Source of the DNA: CBDAQD01 sp965275905
GTDB taxonomy: Bacteria > Pseudomonadota > Alphaproteobacteria > Rhizobiales > JAJFHC01
Assembly: GCA_965275905.1 (NCBI GenBank)
Contig: CBDHYJ010000035.1
Coordinates: forward strand, 62,001 to 126,000
Direction: 5' to 3'
DNA length: 64,000 nt
The translations under genes were made by a program, and so were the position numbers. The first letter of the stretch is position 1, and every line of letters starts with the position of its first letter. Positions 41,569 through 49,469 of the stretch are shown here, piece after piece. A model generated the notes under the pieces. That model searched no databases. It saw only the letters and a list, made by a program, of their open reading frames with translations, and was not told the origin of the DNA.

Positions 41569-42338
41569 TGGCGGAAAGCCTGACGCAGGCGGGCAAGCAG
41601 ACCTGGTCGTCGGACGGGTATGATACGCATGCGCGGTTTGTGTCGCATCTGGGTGCTGGCGTAGTTGACTGGCTGAACGTAAAGGCCGGTGAGCGTGTTC
41701 TCGACCTCGGTTGCGGAGATGGTGCGCTGACTAAGGAACTCGTTCAGGCCGGCGCAACGGTCGTTGGCGCCGACTCCAGCGATGCGTTTGTTGGGGCCGC
41801 GCGGGCACGTGGACTGGACGTCCGTCTTGTGGATGGCCACGCGCTTGAATTCGCGAGCGAATTTGACGCAGTTTTTTCAAATGCAGCCCTGCACTGGATG
41901 ACCCGCCCCCGCGATGTTCTGGCGGGTGTTGCTCGAGCACTGAAGCCGGGCGGACGTTTCGTTGCGGAGTTTGGCGGACACGGAAATGTTGCGGCCATCG
42001 TCACTGCGTTGATCGCGGTCGCGAGGAGCAGGCAGGGTGACCAGACATTGACGAATCCCTGGTATTTCCCGACGACTGCTGAATATCAGACATTGCTTGA
42101 AGAGAACGGGTTTTCGGTGTCGCGGATCGCGCTTATTCCCAGACCAACGCCCTTGCCGACAGATATGTCGGGCTGGCTTATGACATTTCGTGCGCCGTTT
42201 TTCGAACAGTTCGGCGATGACTGCGCCGAAGCCCTCGCGGAAACAGTCGAATTGTTGAGGCCGTCACTTTGTGACGCGAGCGGAGGCTGGACCGCCGACT
42301 ACGTGAGGTTGCGTTTGGAAGCTTTCACCAACGCATGA
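41568..42338 (+). CDS. Class I SAM-dependent methyltransferase
   Basis: 256 residues. Motif I VLDLGCGDGALTKELV, motif II near VGADSSDAFVGAARA and a post-II aspartate (VRLVDGHALEFA) define a Rossmann-fold methyltransferase. ALHWMTRPRDVLAGVARALKPGGRFVAEFGGHGN resembles the trans-aconitate/UbiE-like group, but the substrate cannot be determined. It is translationally coupled to mlaD (TGATG), yet the functional link between them is unknown. Confidence 0.9.
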   Translation: MAESLTQAGKQTWSSDGYDTHARFVSHLGAGVVDWLNVKAGERVLDLGCGDGALTKELVQAGATVVGADSSDAFVGAARARGLDVRLVDGHALEFASEFDAVFSNAALHWMTRPRDVLAGVARALKPGGRFVAEFGGHGNVAAIVTALIAVARSRQGDQTLTNPWYFPTTAEYQTLLEENGFSVSRIALIPRPTPLPTDMSGWLMTFRAPFFEQFGDDCAEALAETVELLRPSLCDASGGWTADYVRLRLEAFTNA

Positions 42339-42369
42339 ACCACAGAACGCGAGAGACACGAATTTCAGT

Positions 42370-42786
42370 ATGATCTTTTGTATAGGCATGCTTCGCAGGA
42401 TTCGAAGCTTACTCCTCATTTCGCTGTTTGCCTGTGCTCCCGCACACGCTGAGAGCATTAATAACGAGACCGCGATTTTCGCGGGCCTCGACAAGATCAC
42501 GGCGAAGATCATCAGATTCGCGGTTCCGGTGAACAAGACGGTCTTGTTCGGCACGTTGGAGGTTACGCCAAGGGTCTGCTACACGAAGCCGCCAACCGAG
42601 CCGCCGCAAACGACATCATTCGTTGAAGTGAATGAGAGGCGGCATCAGGGCGGCAAACGACGGATTTTCACAGGCTGGATGTTCGCCGACAGTCCGGGTC
42701 TCCATGCAGTTGAGCACCCGGTCTATGATGTCTGGCTCACCGACTGCAGGACGGCATCGGGGTCATCGTCCGCGCCGAAGCAGTAG
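42370..42786 (+). CDS. Secreted DUF2155 protein
   Basis: 138 residues from the ATG at 42370; the second ATG at 42388 gives a cleaner signal peptide (MLRRIRSLLLISLFACAPAHA) and may be the real start. The mature region is typical of DUF2155: FAGLDKITAKIIRFAVPVNKTVLFGTLEVTPRVCYTKPPTEPPQTTSFVEV, then FTGWMFADSPGLHAVEHPVYDVWLTDC. The family is periplasmic and conserved next to aat in alphaproteobacteria, with unknown function. Its 3' end overlaps the convergent aat gene by 64 bp. Confidence 0.92.
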   Translation: MIFCIGMLRRIRSLLLISLFACAPAHAESINNETAIFAGLDKITAKIIRFAVPVNKTVLFGTLEVTPRVCYTKPPTEPPQTTSFVEVNERRHQGGKRRIFTGWMFADSPGLHAVEHPVYDVWLTDCRTASGSSSAPKQ

Positions 42787-43373
42787 AAATCACCGCCACC
42801 TTCGATAGCGCTTTCCAGGAGTGCCCGATAGCGCGTCCTTCCGATTTCGATAGCGCCGAACTGCGTGAGGTGATCCGTAACGAACTGCGTATCGAGCAGC
42901 GAATAGCCGCCGGAAACCAGACGGGCGACGAGATGGACGAGGGCTGTCTTGCTGGCGTCTGTCTCGACCGAGAACATACTCTCGCCAAAGAAGGCGCCGC
43001 CAAGTTCGACGCCGTACAGTCCGCCCACGAGCCGTCCCTGCCGCCATGTCTCCACGGTATGGCAGACACCGCGTTGGAACAGCTCACTATAGAGATCCCG
43101 GATACGTTCGTTGATCCAGGTTGTCGACCGGCCCGGAGCCGAGGCGGCGCATCCGTCGATGACGTCGCTGAATGCTGTGTCAATTTTGACCTCGAAGCGT
43201 CCGGATTTTATGGTTCTGCGAAGCCGCTTGGGCACATGGAACTCGTCCAGCGGAATGATGCCCCTTTGTTCCGGGTCTATCCAATACAGGGCGCTGTCAT
43301 CGGCGCTCTCCGCCATGGGGAACAGCCCGGCCGCATAGGCCTTGAGCAGAATTTCGGGCGTGATGGTCGTCAT
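42723..43373 (-). CDS. aat: Leucyl/phenylalanyl-tRNA--protein transferase
   Basis: 216 residues. Aat attaches Leu or Phe from aminoacyl-tRNA to the N-terminus of proteins with basic N-terminal residues, marking them for ClpS/ClpAP degradation. Typical segments are AGLFPMAESADDSALYWIDPEQRGIIPL at the start, GGLYGVELGGAFFGESMF, and KTALVHLVARL. It is first after accC on the minus strand, 27 bp apart, and so belongs to the aroQ-accB-accC-aat unit common in this class. Its last 64 bp are shared with DUF2155. Confidence 0.97.
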   Translation of the reverse strand: MTTITPEILLKAYAAGLFPMAESADDSALYWIDPEQRGIIPLDEFHVPKRLRRTIKSGRFEVKIDTAFSDVIDGCAASAPGRSTTWINERIRDLYSELFQRGVCHTVETWRQGRLVGGLYGVELGGAFFGESMFSVETDASKTALVHLVARLVSGGYSLLDTQFVTDHLTQFGAIEIGRTRYRALLESAIEGGGDFYCFGADDDPDAVLQSVSQTS

Positions 43374-43400
43374 GTCGACTGGAGATGGTAGTGCCGGAAG

Positions 43401-44741
43401 CTATTCCGATGCGAGATGCTTCTCGAGCCAATGAATATCGTAGTCGCCATTGACGATGTCGGCATTGTCGAGCAGATCGACGAATAGCGGGATGGTCGTT
43501 TCGACACCTTCGATGACGAATTCGCTCAATGCGCGCCGGAGTCGCATCAGGCACTCCGTGCGATGCTTGCCGAACACAATCAACTTGCCGATCAGGCTGT
43601 CATAATAAGGTGGAATCGAATACCCGGCATAAACGCCGGAATCAATGCGAACGCCCAGACCGCCGGGAGGATGATAGGCTTCAATCCGTCCTGGAGAAGG
43701 CACGAATGTTCTCGCGTTCTCGGCATTGATCCGGCATTCGATCGCATGGCCGGAGAACGAAATATCGCTCTGGCCGTAGCCGAGAGAAGCGCCGTTGGCG
43801 ATCCTGATCTGTTCCTGGACAAGATCGATCCCAGTGATCATCTCGGTCACCGGGTGTTCGACCTGGAGGCGGGTGTTCATCTCGATGAAGTAGAACTCGC
43901 CATTCTCATAGAGAAATTCAACGGTACCAACCCCGAGATATCCGAGCTCGGCCATGGCATCGGCGACGACGGTTCCGATCTTCTGCCGCTGCTCCTCGTT
44001 GAGTGCAGGGGAGAGGGCCTCTTCGAACACCTTTTGATGACGTCTCTGAAGCGAGCAGTCGCGCTCTCCCAAATGAACGGAGCCACCCTTGCCGTCACTC
44101 AGGACCTGGACTTCGATGTGCCGTGGCTTGCCCAGATACTTTTCGATGTAGAGCGCGTCATCCCCGAAAGACGCTTTGGCTTCGGCCCGCGCGGTCGCGA
44201 GGGCGTTTTCCAGATCGTCTTTGGTCTCGGCTACCTTCATGCCCTTGCCGCCACCGCCGGCAGCGGCTTTTACCAGAAGCGGAAAGCCGGTTTCGGCGGC
44301 TACTTCGTGTGCCTCGGCATCGGTCGTAACCGCGCCCTCCGAGCCCGGTACAACCGGTATGCCAAGGCGTCTGGCGGTCTTCTTGGCCTCGATCTTGTCG
44401 CCCATGACGCGAATATGGTCCGCGGTGGGTCCTATGAATGTGATGCCGTGTTCCGTGAGAATCTCGGCGAAACGGGCATTCTCGGAAAGGAAGCCGTAGC
44501 CCGGATGCACGGCATCCGCGCCCGTGATCTCGCAAGCGGAAAGTATCGCGGGTATGTTGAGATAGCTGTTGCCGGCCGGCGGAGGGCCGATGCACACGCT
44601 TTCGTCGGCGAGGCGGACATGCATGGCATTTTCATCGGCGGTCGAATGGATCGCCACGGTGGAGATGCCCAACTCGCGGCAAGCTCGCAAAACCCTCAAT
44701 GCGATTTCGCCACGGTTGGCAATGAGTATCTTGTCAAACAT
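43401..44741 (-). CDS. accC: Biotin carboxylase subunit of acetyl-CoA carboxylase
   Basis: 446 residues. AccC carboxylates the biotin on AccB with bicarbonate and ATP, the first half of malonyl-CoA synthesis. The N-terminal MFDKILIANRGEIALRVLRACRELG, the glycine-rich loop KAAAGGGGKGMKVA, the ATP-grasp block HIEVQVLSDGKG and the active-site EMNTRLQVEHPVTE are all present. It follows accB by 22 bp on the same strand. Confidence 0.98.
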   Translation of the reverse strand: MFDKILIANRGEIALRVLRACRELGISTVAIHSTADENAMHVRLADESVCIGPPPAGNSYLNIPAILSACEITGADAVHPGYGFLSENARFAEILTEHGITFIGPTADHIRVMGDKIEAKKTARRLGIPVVPGSEGAVTTDAEAHEVAAETGFPLLVKAAAGGGGKGMKVAETKDDLENALATARAEAKASFGDDALYIEKYLGKPRHIEVQVLSDGKGGSVHLGERDCSLQRRHQKVFEEALSPALNEEQRQKIGTVVADAMAELGYLGVGTVEFLYENGEFYFIEMNTRLQVEHPVTEMITGIDLVQEQIRIANGASLGYGQSDISFSGHAIECRINAENARTFVPSPGRIEAYHPPGGLGVRIDSGVYAGYSIPPYYDSLIGKLIVFGKHRTECLMRLRRALSEFVIEGVETTIPLFVDLLDNADIVNGDYDIHWLEKHLASE

Positions 44742-44763
44742 GATTGCCGACTGGACCGACTGC

Positions 44764-45222
44764 TTATCCGATGACCATGAGAGGTTCGTCGAATTCGACC
44801 GGTTGTCCGTCTTCGACCATAATCTCCTTAATTGTTCCCGCCGAGGGCGCCGTGATCGGATTCATGGTTTTCATCGCTTCCACGATCATAAGTGTCTGGC
44901 CGGCTGATACCTGAGTTCCGACCTCGACAAACGGCTTTGCGCCAGGCTCCGGAGCCCGGTACGCCGTCCCGACCATCGGCGACTTGACCGTGCCGGCCGA
45001 GCTTTCCGCGGCGGGCTTGGTTGCCGCTGGCGCCGCTGCGCCAACGCCCGCAACCTGTGGGGCCGTCGGCTGAACGGTCACTGGGACGTCCACCTGTCTT
45101 GAGCGTGCAACCCTGATCCGGAAATCATCCTGCTCGATCTCGATCTCACTCAGGTCCGTTTCGCTGAGGAGAGCAGCGAGGTCGCGGATCAACTCCTGGT
45201 CAATCGTGGCTTTTTTCGACAT
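44764..45222 (-). CDS. accB: Biotin carboxyl carrier protein
   Basis: 152 residues from the ATG at 45222. The C-terminal biotinyl domain (about 78-152) holds VEAMKTMN, the lysine (residue 118) that is biotinylated by BirA. The central linker is Ala/Pro-rich (VAGVGAAAPAATKPAAESS), as expected for a flexible arm. It hands carboxybiotin to the AccAD transferase. It sits between aroQ and accC, 17 bp after aroQ. Confidence 0.97.
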   Translation of the reverse strand: MSKKATIDQELIRDLAALLSETDLSEIEIEQDDFRIRVARSRQVDVPVTVQPTAPQVAGVGAAAPAATKPAAESSAGTVKSPMVGTAYRAPEPGAKPFVEVGTQVSAGQTLMIVEAMKTMNPITAPSAGTIKEIMVEDGQPVEFDEPLMVIG

Positions 45223-45239
45223 GGGTCGTTTCAGCTCCG

Positions 45240-45680
45240 TTAGGCGTCTACGAGTTCCGACATGGCTTCGAGTGCGAGCGCATATCCTTTTCCGCCGAAT
45301 CCGCAAATCACGCCTGTTGCCGCGGCAGAGATGTAACTGTGATGGCGAAATGGTTCGCGGCTGTAGATGTTCGAGAGATGCAACTCGATGACCGGCAATC
45401 CGGTGCTCTTGAGCGCATCGAGCAATGCCACTGATGTATGCGTGTACGCTGCGGCGTTTATGATGATCCCCGAAGACGTATCTCGTGCGTCCTGGATCCA
45501 GGTGACAAGCTCGCCTTCGCTGTTGGTCTGCCGGAAATCGATGGCAAGCCCGAGTGAACCGGCTTTTTCGCTGGCAACGTTCTCTAGATCGGCGAGCGTG
45601 GTGGATCCGTAAATCTCGGGCTCACGTGTTCCAAGGACATTGAGATTGGGACCGTTGAGTATCAGAACCGGCTTCGCCAT
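45240..45680 (-). CDS. aroQ: 3-dehydroquinate dehydratase, type II
   Basis: 146 residues from the ATG at 45680, which has GGGGAG upstream. This is the third enzyme of the shikimate pathway, the dodecameric type II form. Signatures are LNGPNLNVLGTREPEIYG with the catalytic Tyr/Arg, IINAAAYTHTSVALLDAL, VIELHLSNIYSREPFR (His), and the C-terminal substrate-binding GFGGKGYALAL. It is first in the aroQ-accB-accC-aat unit. Confidence 0.97.
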   Translation of the reverse strand: MAKPVLILNGPNLNVLGTREPEIYGSTTLADLENVASEKAGSLGLAIDFRQTNSEGELVTWIQDARDTSSGIIINAAAYTHTSVALLDALKSTGLPVIELHLSNIYSREPFRHHSYISAAATGVICGFGGKGYALALEAMSELVDA

Positions 45681-45790
45681 TAACTCCCCGAGTGCACAAT
45701 TTTTGGCCTGCGAGCGCACTCCTTATCAGCCGCATGCGCGCCAAGTAAAGGCGTTTATCTATAGATTCCGATGATTGTTGACAAATCAGA

Positions 45791-46585
45791 TCAACAGGCG
45801 CGGCATCCGCCATTGGCACGGATTTGCTCCACGGCCGCCATGAGGATGCCCTGAATGTTTGTGGCATTGGGAATGATCTGGTCGTCCAGCACAAATGTCG
45901 GTGTGCCCTGGATCCCGAGGGCCTGGGCCAGATCGTAACCTTCCTTGATGGACAAAACGATCTCGGGCCCTTCCATATCCGCCTTGAGCTTATCGATGTC
46001 CAGTCCGACAGATTGGGCAACACGCATGATCTGGGCCTCTGTCTGAAGGCTCTTGGCTTTCATGAGCGCGACATGGAATTCCCAGTACTTGTTCTGCTTC
46101 CTGGACGCCAATGCCGCGCGCGAAGCGATCAGTGACCCTTGTCCGAGAATGGGAAACTCGCGCATGACGACCCGCACGTTGGGGTCGCTCTCGATCAGCC
46201 CGATCACGCCTTCCATCGAGCGTTTGCAGAACCCGCAATTGTAGTCGAAGAATTCGACCAGCGTGATGTCACCGTCCGGATTGCCGGCGACATAGGTATG
46301 CTCCGACTGGAACATTGCTTCAGCGTTCTTGCTGATCAGCGCTCTGGTCTGGGCGAGCTGGTCGGCCTGCTGGCGCCTTTCGAGTTCCACGAGGGCATCC
46401 CGCAGCACTTCAGGATTGGCGAGCAGGTAGTCCTTGATGATCTTGTGGATCTCTTCACGCTTCTCCGTCGAAAACGGGTCGGCCGCCACGGCAAACGGAG
46501 GCATGACAATGAACAGCCCGACTACGAACAGGGCAATGACCGCTGTGCGTTTGACGAAACCTGTGCCTGAACGGTGAGCCACCAT
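45791..46585 (-). CDS. DsbA-family periplasmic thiol-disulfide oxidoreductase
   Basis: 264 residues. A signal peptide (about 1-35, cleavage near AVAA/D) is followed by a short helical region and a DsbA-like thioredoxin fold. The active site is CGFC (residues 117-120) in FFDYNCGFCKRS, and the cis-proline loop is GTPTF. The layout is that of the Com1/ScsC-like subgroup, whose members may isomerise rather than oxidise disulfides; this cannot be settled here. The C-terminal GGCRAC adds two extra cysteines. It is 12 bp downstream of the M48 protease gene, so the two are probably one operon. Confidence 0.93.
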   Translation of the reverse strand: MVAHRSGTGFVKRTAVIALFVVGLFIVMPPFAVAADPFSTEKREEIHKIIKDYLLANPEVLRDALVELERRQQADQLAQTRALISKNAEAMFQSEHTYVAGNPDGDITLVEFFDYNCGFCKRSMEGVIGLIESDPNVRVVMREFPILGQGSLIASRAALASRKQNKYWEFHVALMKAKSLQTEAQIMRVAQSVGLDIDKLKADMEGPEIVLSIKEGYDLAQALGIQGTPTFVLDDQIIPNATNIQGILMAAVEQIRANGGCRAC

Positions 46586-46597
46586 GTCTGAGCGCCT

Positions 46598-48016
46598 TTA
46601 TCCTCTCTTCTTCGGTTTCTTGAACCGCAGAATGTCATTTGCCTTGATCCATTGCGGTGTGCCCGCCTTCAGCCTGGACTTTGCCCGTTTGGCGCGCATC
46701 TTGGCCAGATCGATGTCTCCGGCGATGAACGCCGCCTCGGCGGCGGAAAGGTCCGCGCGGCCCAGCTTGCCTTGCCTTGCGTAGGCGATGGCAAACTGCT
46801 GATGCAGTGTGATCGACCGGTTTTCCCGCGTTGCCGCCTTGCGAAGGTGCTTCACAGCCTCGGCAGTCGCTTTCGGACTGTTTTGCGAAATAAGCGCCTG
46901 GGCCAGGAGAATGCGGATCAGCGCCGCGTTTGGCGCAAGTGACACGGCCTTCCTCAACGGTCCTACAGCCTTCGCAGGCTTGCCGGTTTCGAAATAGGCC
47001 TGCCCTTTCAACTCCCAGAAATAGGGGTTCTTCGGCACCTGCTTGATCAGGCCGTCCATCAGTCTGATCGCCTGTTTCATATCGGCCTGCCGATAGGACG
47101 CGATAGCCCTGGCATAGCGGGCATAAATGCTCTGGTCCGAACTGGGATACCGCCGGTAGACCGTCGATGCGGAGTCGAGGAATCCGTGCAGTTTGGCCTG
47201 CGCAAGTTTGTGGCGGGCCACAAGGCCGGGAGAGTCCTTCTTGTTAAAATACGGACTCTTGCGTGCCAGGTTCTCAAGCAGTCTGACCCGGTCGCGCGGC
47301 ATCGGGTGGGAAAAGACGTAAGGGTCGGCATACCGAAGGGAAACGATCGCCTGATTGGCCAGTTTGTCGAACAGGTCCATCATGCCCTTGCCGGACTGTT
47401 TTGTCGCGTTCAGGTACCGCATGGCGGCCTGGTCCGCAGCCGCCTCCTGAGCGCGCTGGTACGACAGCAGGGTCCTGCGCGCGACGTTCTGCCCGCCTAT
47501 GACGATCCCGGTGCCGGCTTGCCCGACATTGCGCGCGCCGGCCGCCGCGCTGCCCGCGATCGCCGCGGCGCCGAGCAGAAGACTGACGATGCTGGCCGTC
47601 TGCGCCTTGTCCAATTGATTGCGCAGGCGCGCCAGGTGGCCGCCGGCGATGTGCCCGGTCTCGTGCGCGAGCACGCCGATGACCTGATTTGGCGTCTTCG
47701 ACTCCGTAATCAGCCCGGTGTGCACGAAGATCCTCTGACCTCCGGAGACGAACGCGTTGATGGATTTCGCCGCGATGATATTGACTTCAATTGCGGACGG
47801 TCTGAGGCCCGCCGCCCGAAAGATCGGATTGGCGTAAAGGCGCAGGAGACTCTCGATTTCCGCGTCCCGGATAAGGCCTTTGGCGGTGGCAGGCTGCACG
47901 CTCACCGCAAGGCCTAAGGCAACACAGGCGATGGCACGGGGGAGTTTCGTGGTCAGGAGTGCTCGGAACTTTGGGCCGGGGGTCGCCCTAAAGGGGTACA
48001 TCACTGATCTGTCCAT
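46598..48016 (-). CDS. M48-family metalloprotease with TPR repeats (BepA-like)
   Basis: 472 residues. A signal peptide (about 25-46) precedes a peptidase M48 domain with the zinc motif HETGH (118-122, in GVLAHETGHIAGGHLAR). After the catalytic domain comes a TPR-like helical region (about 290-440, including PKNPYFWELKGQAYFETGKPAKA). BepA-type proteases degrade or assist misassembled outer-membrane proteins such as LptD, which fits the envelope theme of this window. It is co-oriented with the DsbA-like gene 12 bp downstream. Confidence 0.94.
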   Translation of the reverse strand: MDRSVMYPFRATPGPKFRALLTTKLPRAIACVALGLAVSVQPATAKGLIRDAEIESLLRLYANPIFRAAGLRPSAIEVNIIAAKSINAFVSGGQRIFVHTGLITESKTPNQVIGVLAHETGHIAGGHLARLRNQLDKAQTASIVSLLLGAAAIAGSAAAGARNVGQAGTGIVIGGQNVARRTLLSYQRAQEAAADQAAMRYLNATKQSGKGMMDLFDKLANQAIVSLRYADPYVFSHPMPRDRVRLLENLARKSPYFNKKDSPGLVARHKLAQAKLHGFLDSASTVYRRYPSSDQSIYARYARAIASYRQADMKQAIRLMDGLIKQVPKNPYFWELKGQAYFETGKPAKAVGPLRKAVSLAPNAALIRILLAQALISQNSPKATAEAVKHLRKAATRENRSITLHQQFAIAYARQGKLGRADLSAAEAAFIAGDIDLAKMRAKRAKSRLKAGTPQWIKANDILRFKKPKKRG

Positions 48017-48280
48017 AATCTAAGCATTGCCGATCGAAAAAGACGCTGTTGAAAGTCCTTTTCAATGGGCGCGGCCAACACTAGGGTGCCGCGGGCTTGC
48101 GGTCAATCGGGCCTGACCGTGCTCGCACATTGTTGATGCCTGCTTTGTCTGGCATCGCAGTACCTGGCCACCGCAGTCCGTGGCGGATCTCGCGGAGATA
48201 TTTCGCGATCTTCGGGCGCAGGTAAATGGGGCAAATGGCCCCACGAACGCCGCAACACGTCGGAACAAGAGGCAAGCACC

Positions 48281-49441
48281 GTGACGAAAGAGTTGATACC
48301 GAGCCGCCGGGGCGAAATCGATTCGTTTCTTGCCATGGACATGCTTCAGGCTGCCAATCGCGCCGAGGCAAAGGGCACGGACGTCATTCACATGGAAGTC
48401 GGCCAGCCCGGATCGCGTGCGCCGCGGGCGGTCATCGAGGCGGCCGAACAGGCCTTGCGCAGCGACCGTATCGGCTACACCGAGGCGCTCGGCATCCCGA
48501 TACTTCGCGAGCGGATTTCCGGTCATTACAAAGAGGCATACGGGCTTGATATCGACGCTGAACGGATCGTCGTGACGACCGGGTCGTCGGGAGGATTTCT
48601 GCTCGCGTTTCTCGGTCTGTTCGACGCAGGTCAGACCGTCGCGCTCGCCAACCCGGGATATCCGGCCTATCGCAACATTATCGCGAGCCTCGACCTCAAG
48701 AGCGCCTTTATCCCGACGGGGCGGGAGAGCCGCTGGTCGCCTCCCGTCGACGAGGTGGAATCCTTGCTGGCGCAAGAAAGTTTCGACGGCATCCTGCTGG
48801 CCAGCCCGGCGAACCCGACAGGAACCATGTTGCCTCCCGAAGCCCTTCGCGCCCTGATCGAACTCTGCCGGACCAACGGCCGCTGGTTCATCTCCGATGA
48901 GATCTATCACGGCCTGACCTATGACGAACCGGCAGCGAGTGCATTGCAGTTCTCCGATGACGTCATCGTCATCAACAGTTTCTCGAAATACTATTGCATG
49001 ACCGGCTGGCGGATCGGCTGGATGGTCGTGCCGCCGTCCATGGTCCGCGTCTTTGAACGCCTGGCCCAGAATCTCTTCATATCTGCACCGGCCCTTTCTC
49101 AGAGGGCCGCCGTCGCCGCGTTTGACGCCACCGAAGACCTTGAAAAGATCAAGGCCGGATATGCGCGGAACCGGGAGCTCCTGCTCGAAGAATTGCCTTC
49201 GATGGGACTGACGGAAACGGCGCCGGCGGACGGGGCGTTCTACATCTATGCCGATGTGAGCAGGTTCTCCAATGACAGCTTCAGTTTCGCCCAGACGTTG
49301 TTGCGCGACACCGGCGTCGCCGTGACGCCCGGTGCCGACTTCGATCCCGAACAGGGCAATCGCTACATTCGCCTGTCGTTCGCAGGAGAGTTCGACCACA
49401 TGCGCGAGGCGTGCTCACGCCTGCGCGCCTTCATTTCGTAA
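48281..49441 (+). CDS. Class I/II PLP-dependent aminotransferase
   Basis: 386 residues from a GTG at 48281, with AAGAGG upstream. The fold type I aminotransferase core includes TGSSGGFLLAFLGLFDAG, SPANPTGTMLP, SDEIYHGLTYD, and the PLP-lysine segment NSFSKYYCMTGWRIGW. The specificity is not apparent; related proteins act on aromatic amino acids, aspartate or alanine. It is divergent from the M48 protease gene and converges on rne, with the two stops 28 bp apart. Confidence 0.93.
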   Translation: MTKELIPSRRGEIDSFLAMDMLQAANRAEAKGTDVIHMEVGQPGSRAPRAVIEAAEQALRSDRIGYTEALGIPILRERISGHYKEAYGLDIDAERIVVTTGSSGGFLLAFLGLFDAGQTVALANPGYPAYRNIIASLDLKSAFIPTGRESRWSPPVDEVESLLAQESFDGILLASPANPTGTMLPPEALRALIELCRTNGRWFISDEIYHGLTYDEPAASALQFSDDVIVINSFSKYYCMTGWRIGWMVVPPSMVRVFERLAQNLFISAPALSQRAAVAAFDATEDLEKIKAGYARNRELLLEELPSMGLTETAPADGAFYIYADVSRFSNDSFSFAQTLLRDTGVAVTPGADFDPEQGNRYIRLSFAGEFDHMREACSRLRAFIS

Positions 49442-49469
49442 CCGATCCGGGTCCGCGCGAAGCGTGCGC

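Noticed and set aside
48062..49399. 445-codon minus-strand open frame
   Set aside because: Antisense to the aminotransferase. No recognisable domain, and it ends inside the 5' region of the aminotransferase.
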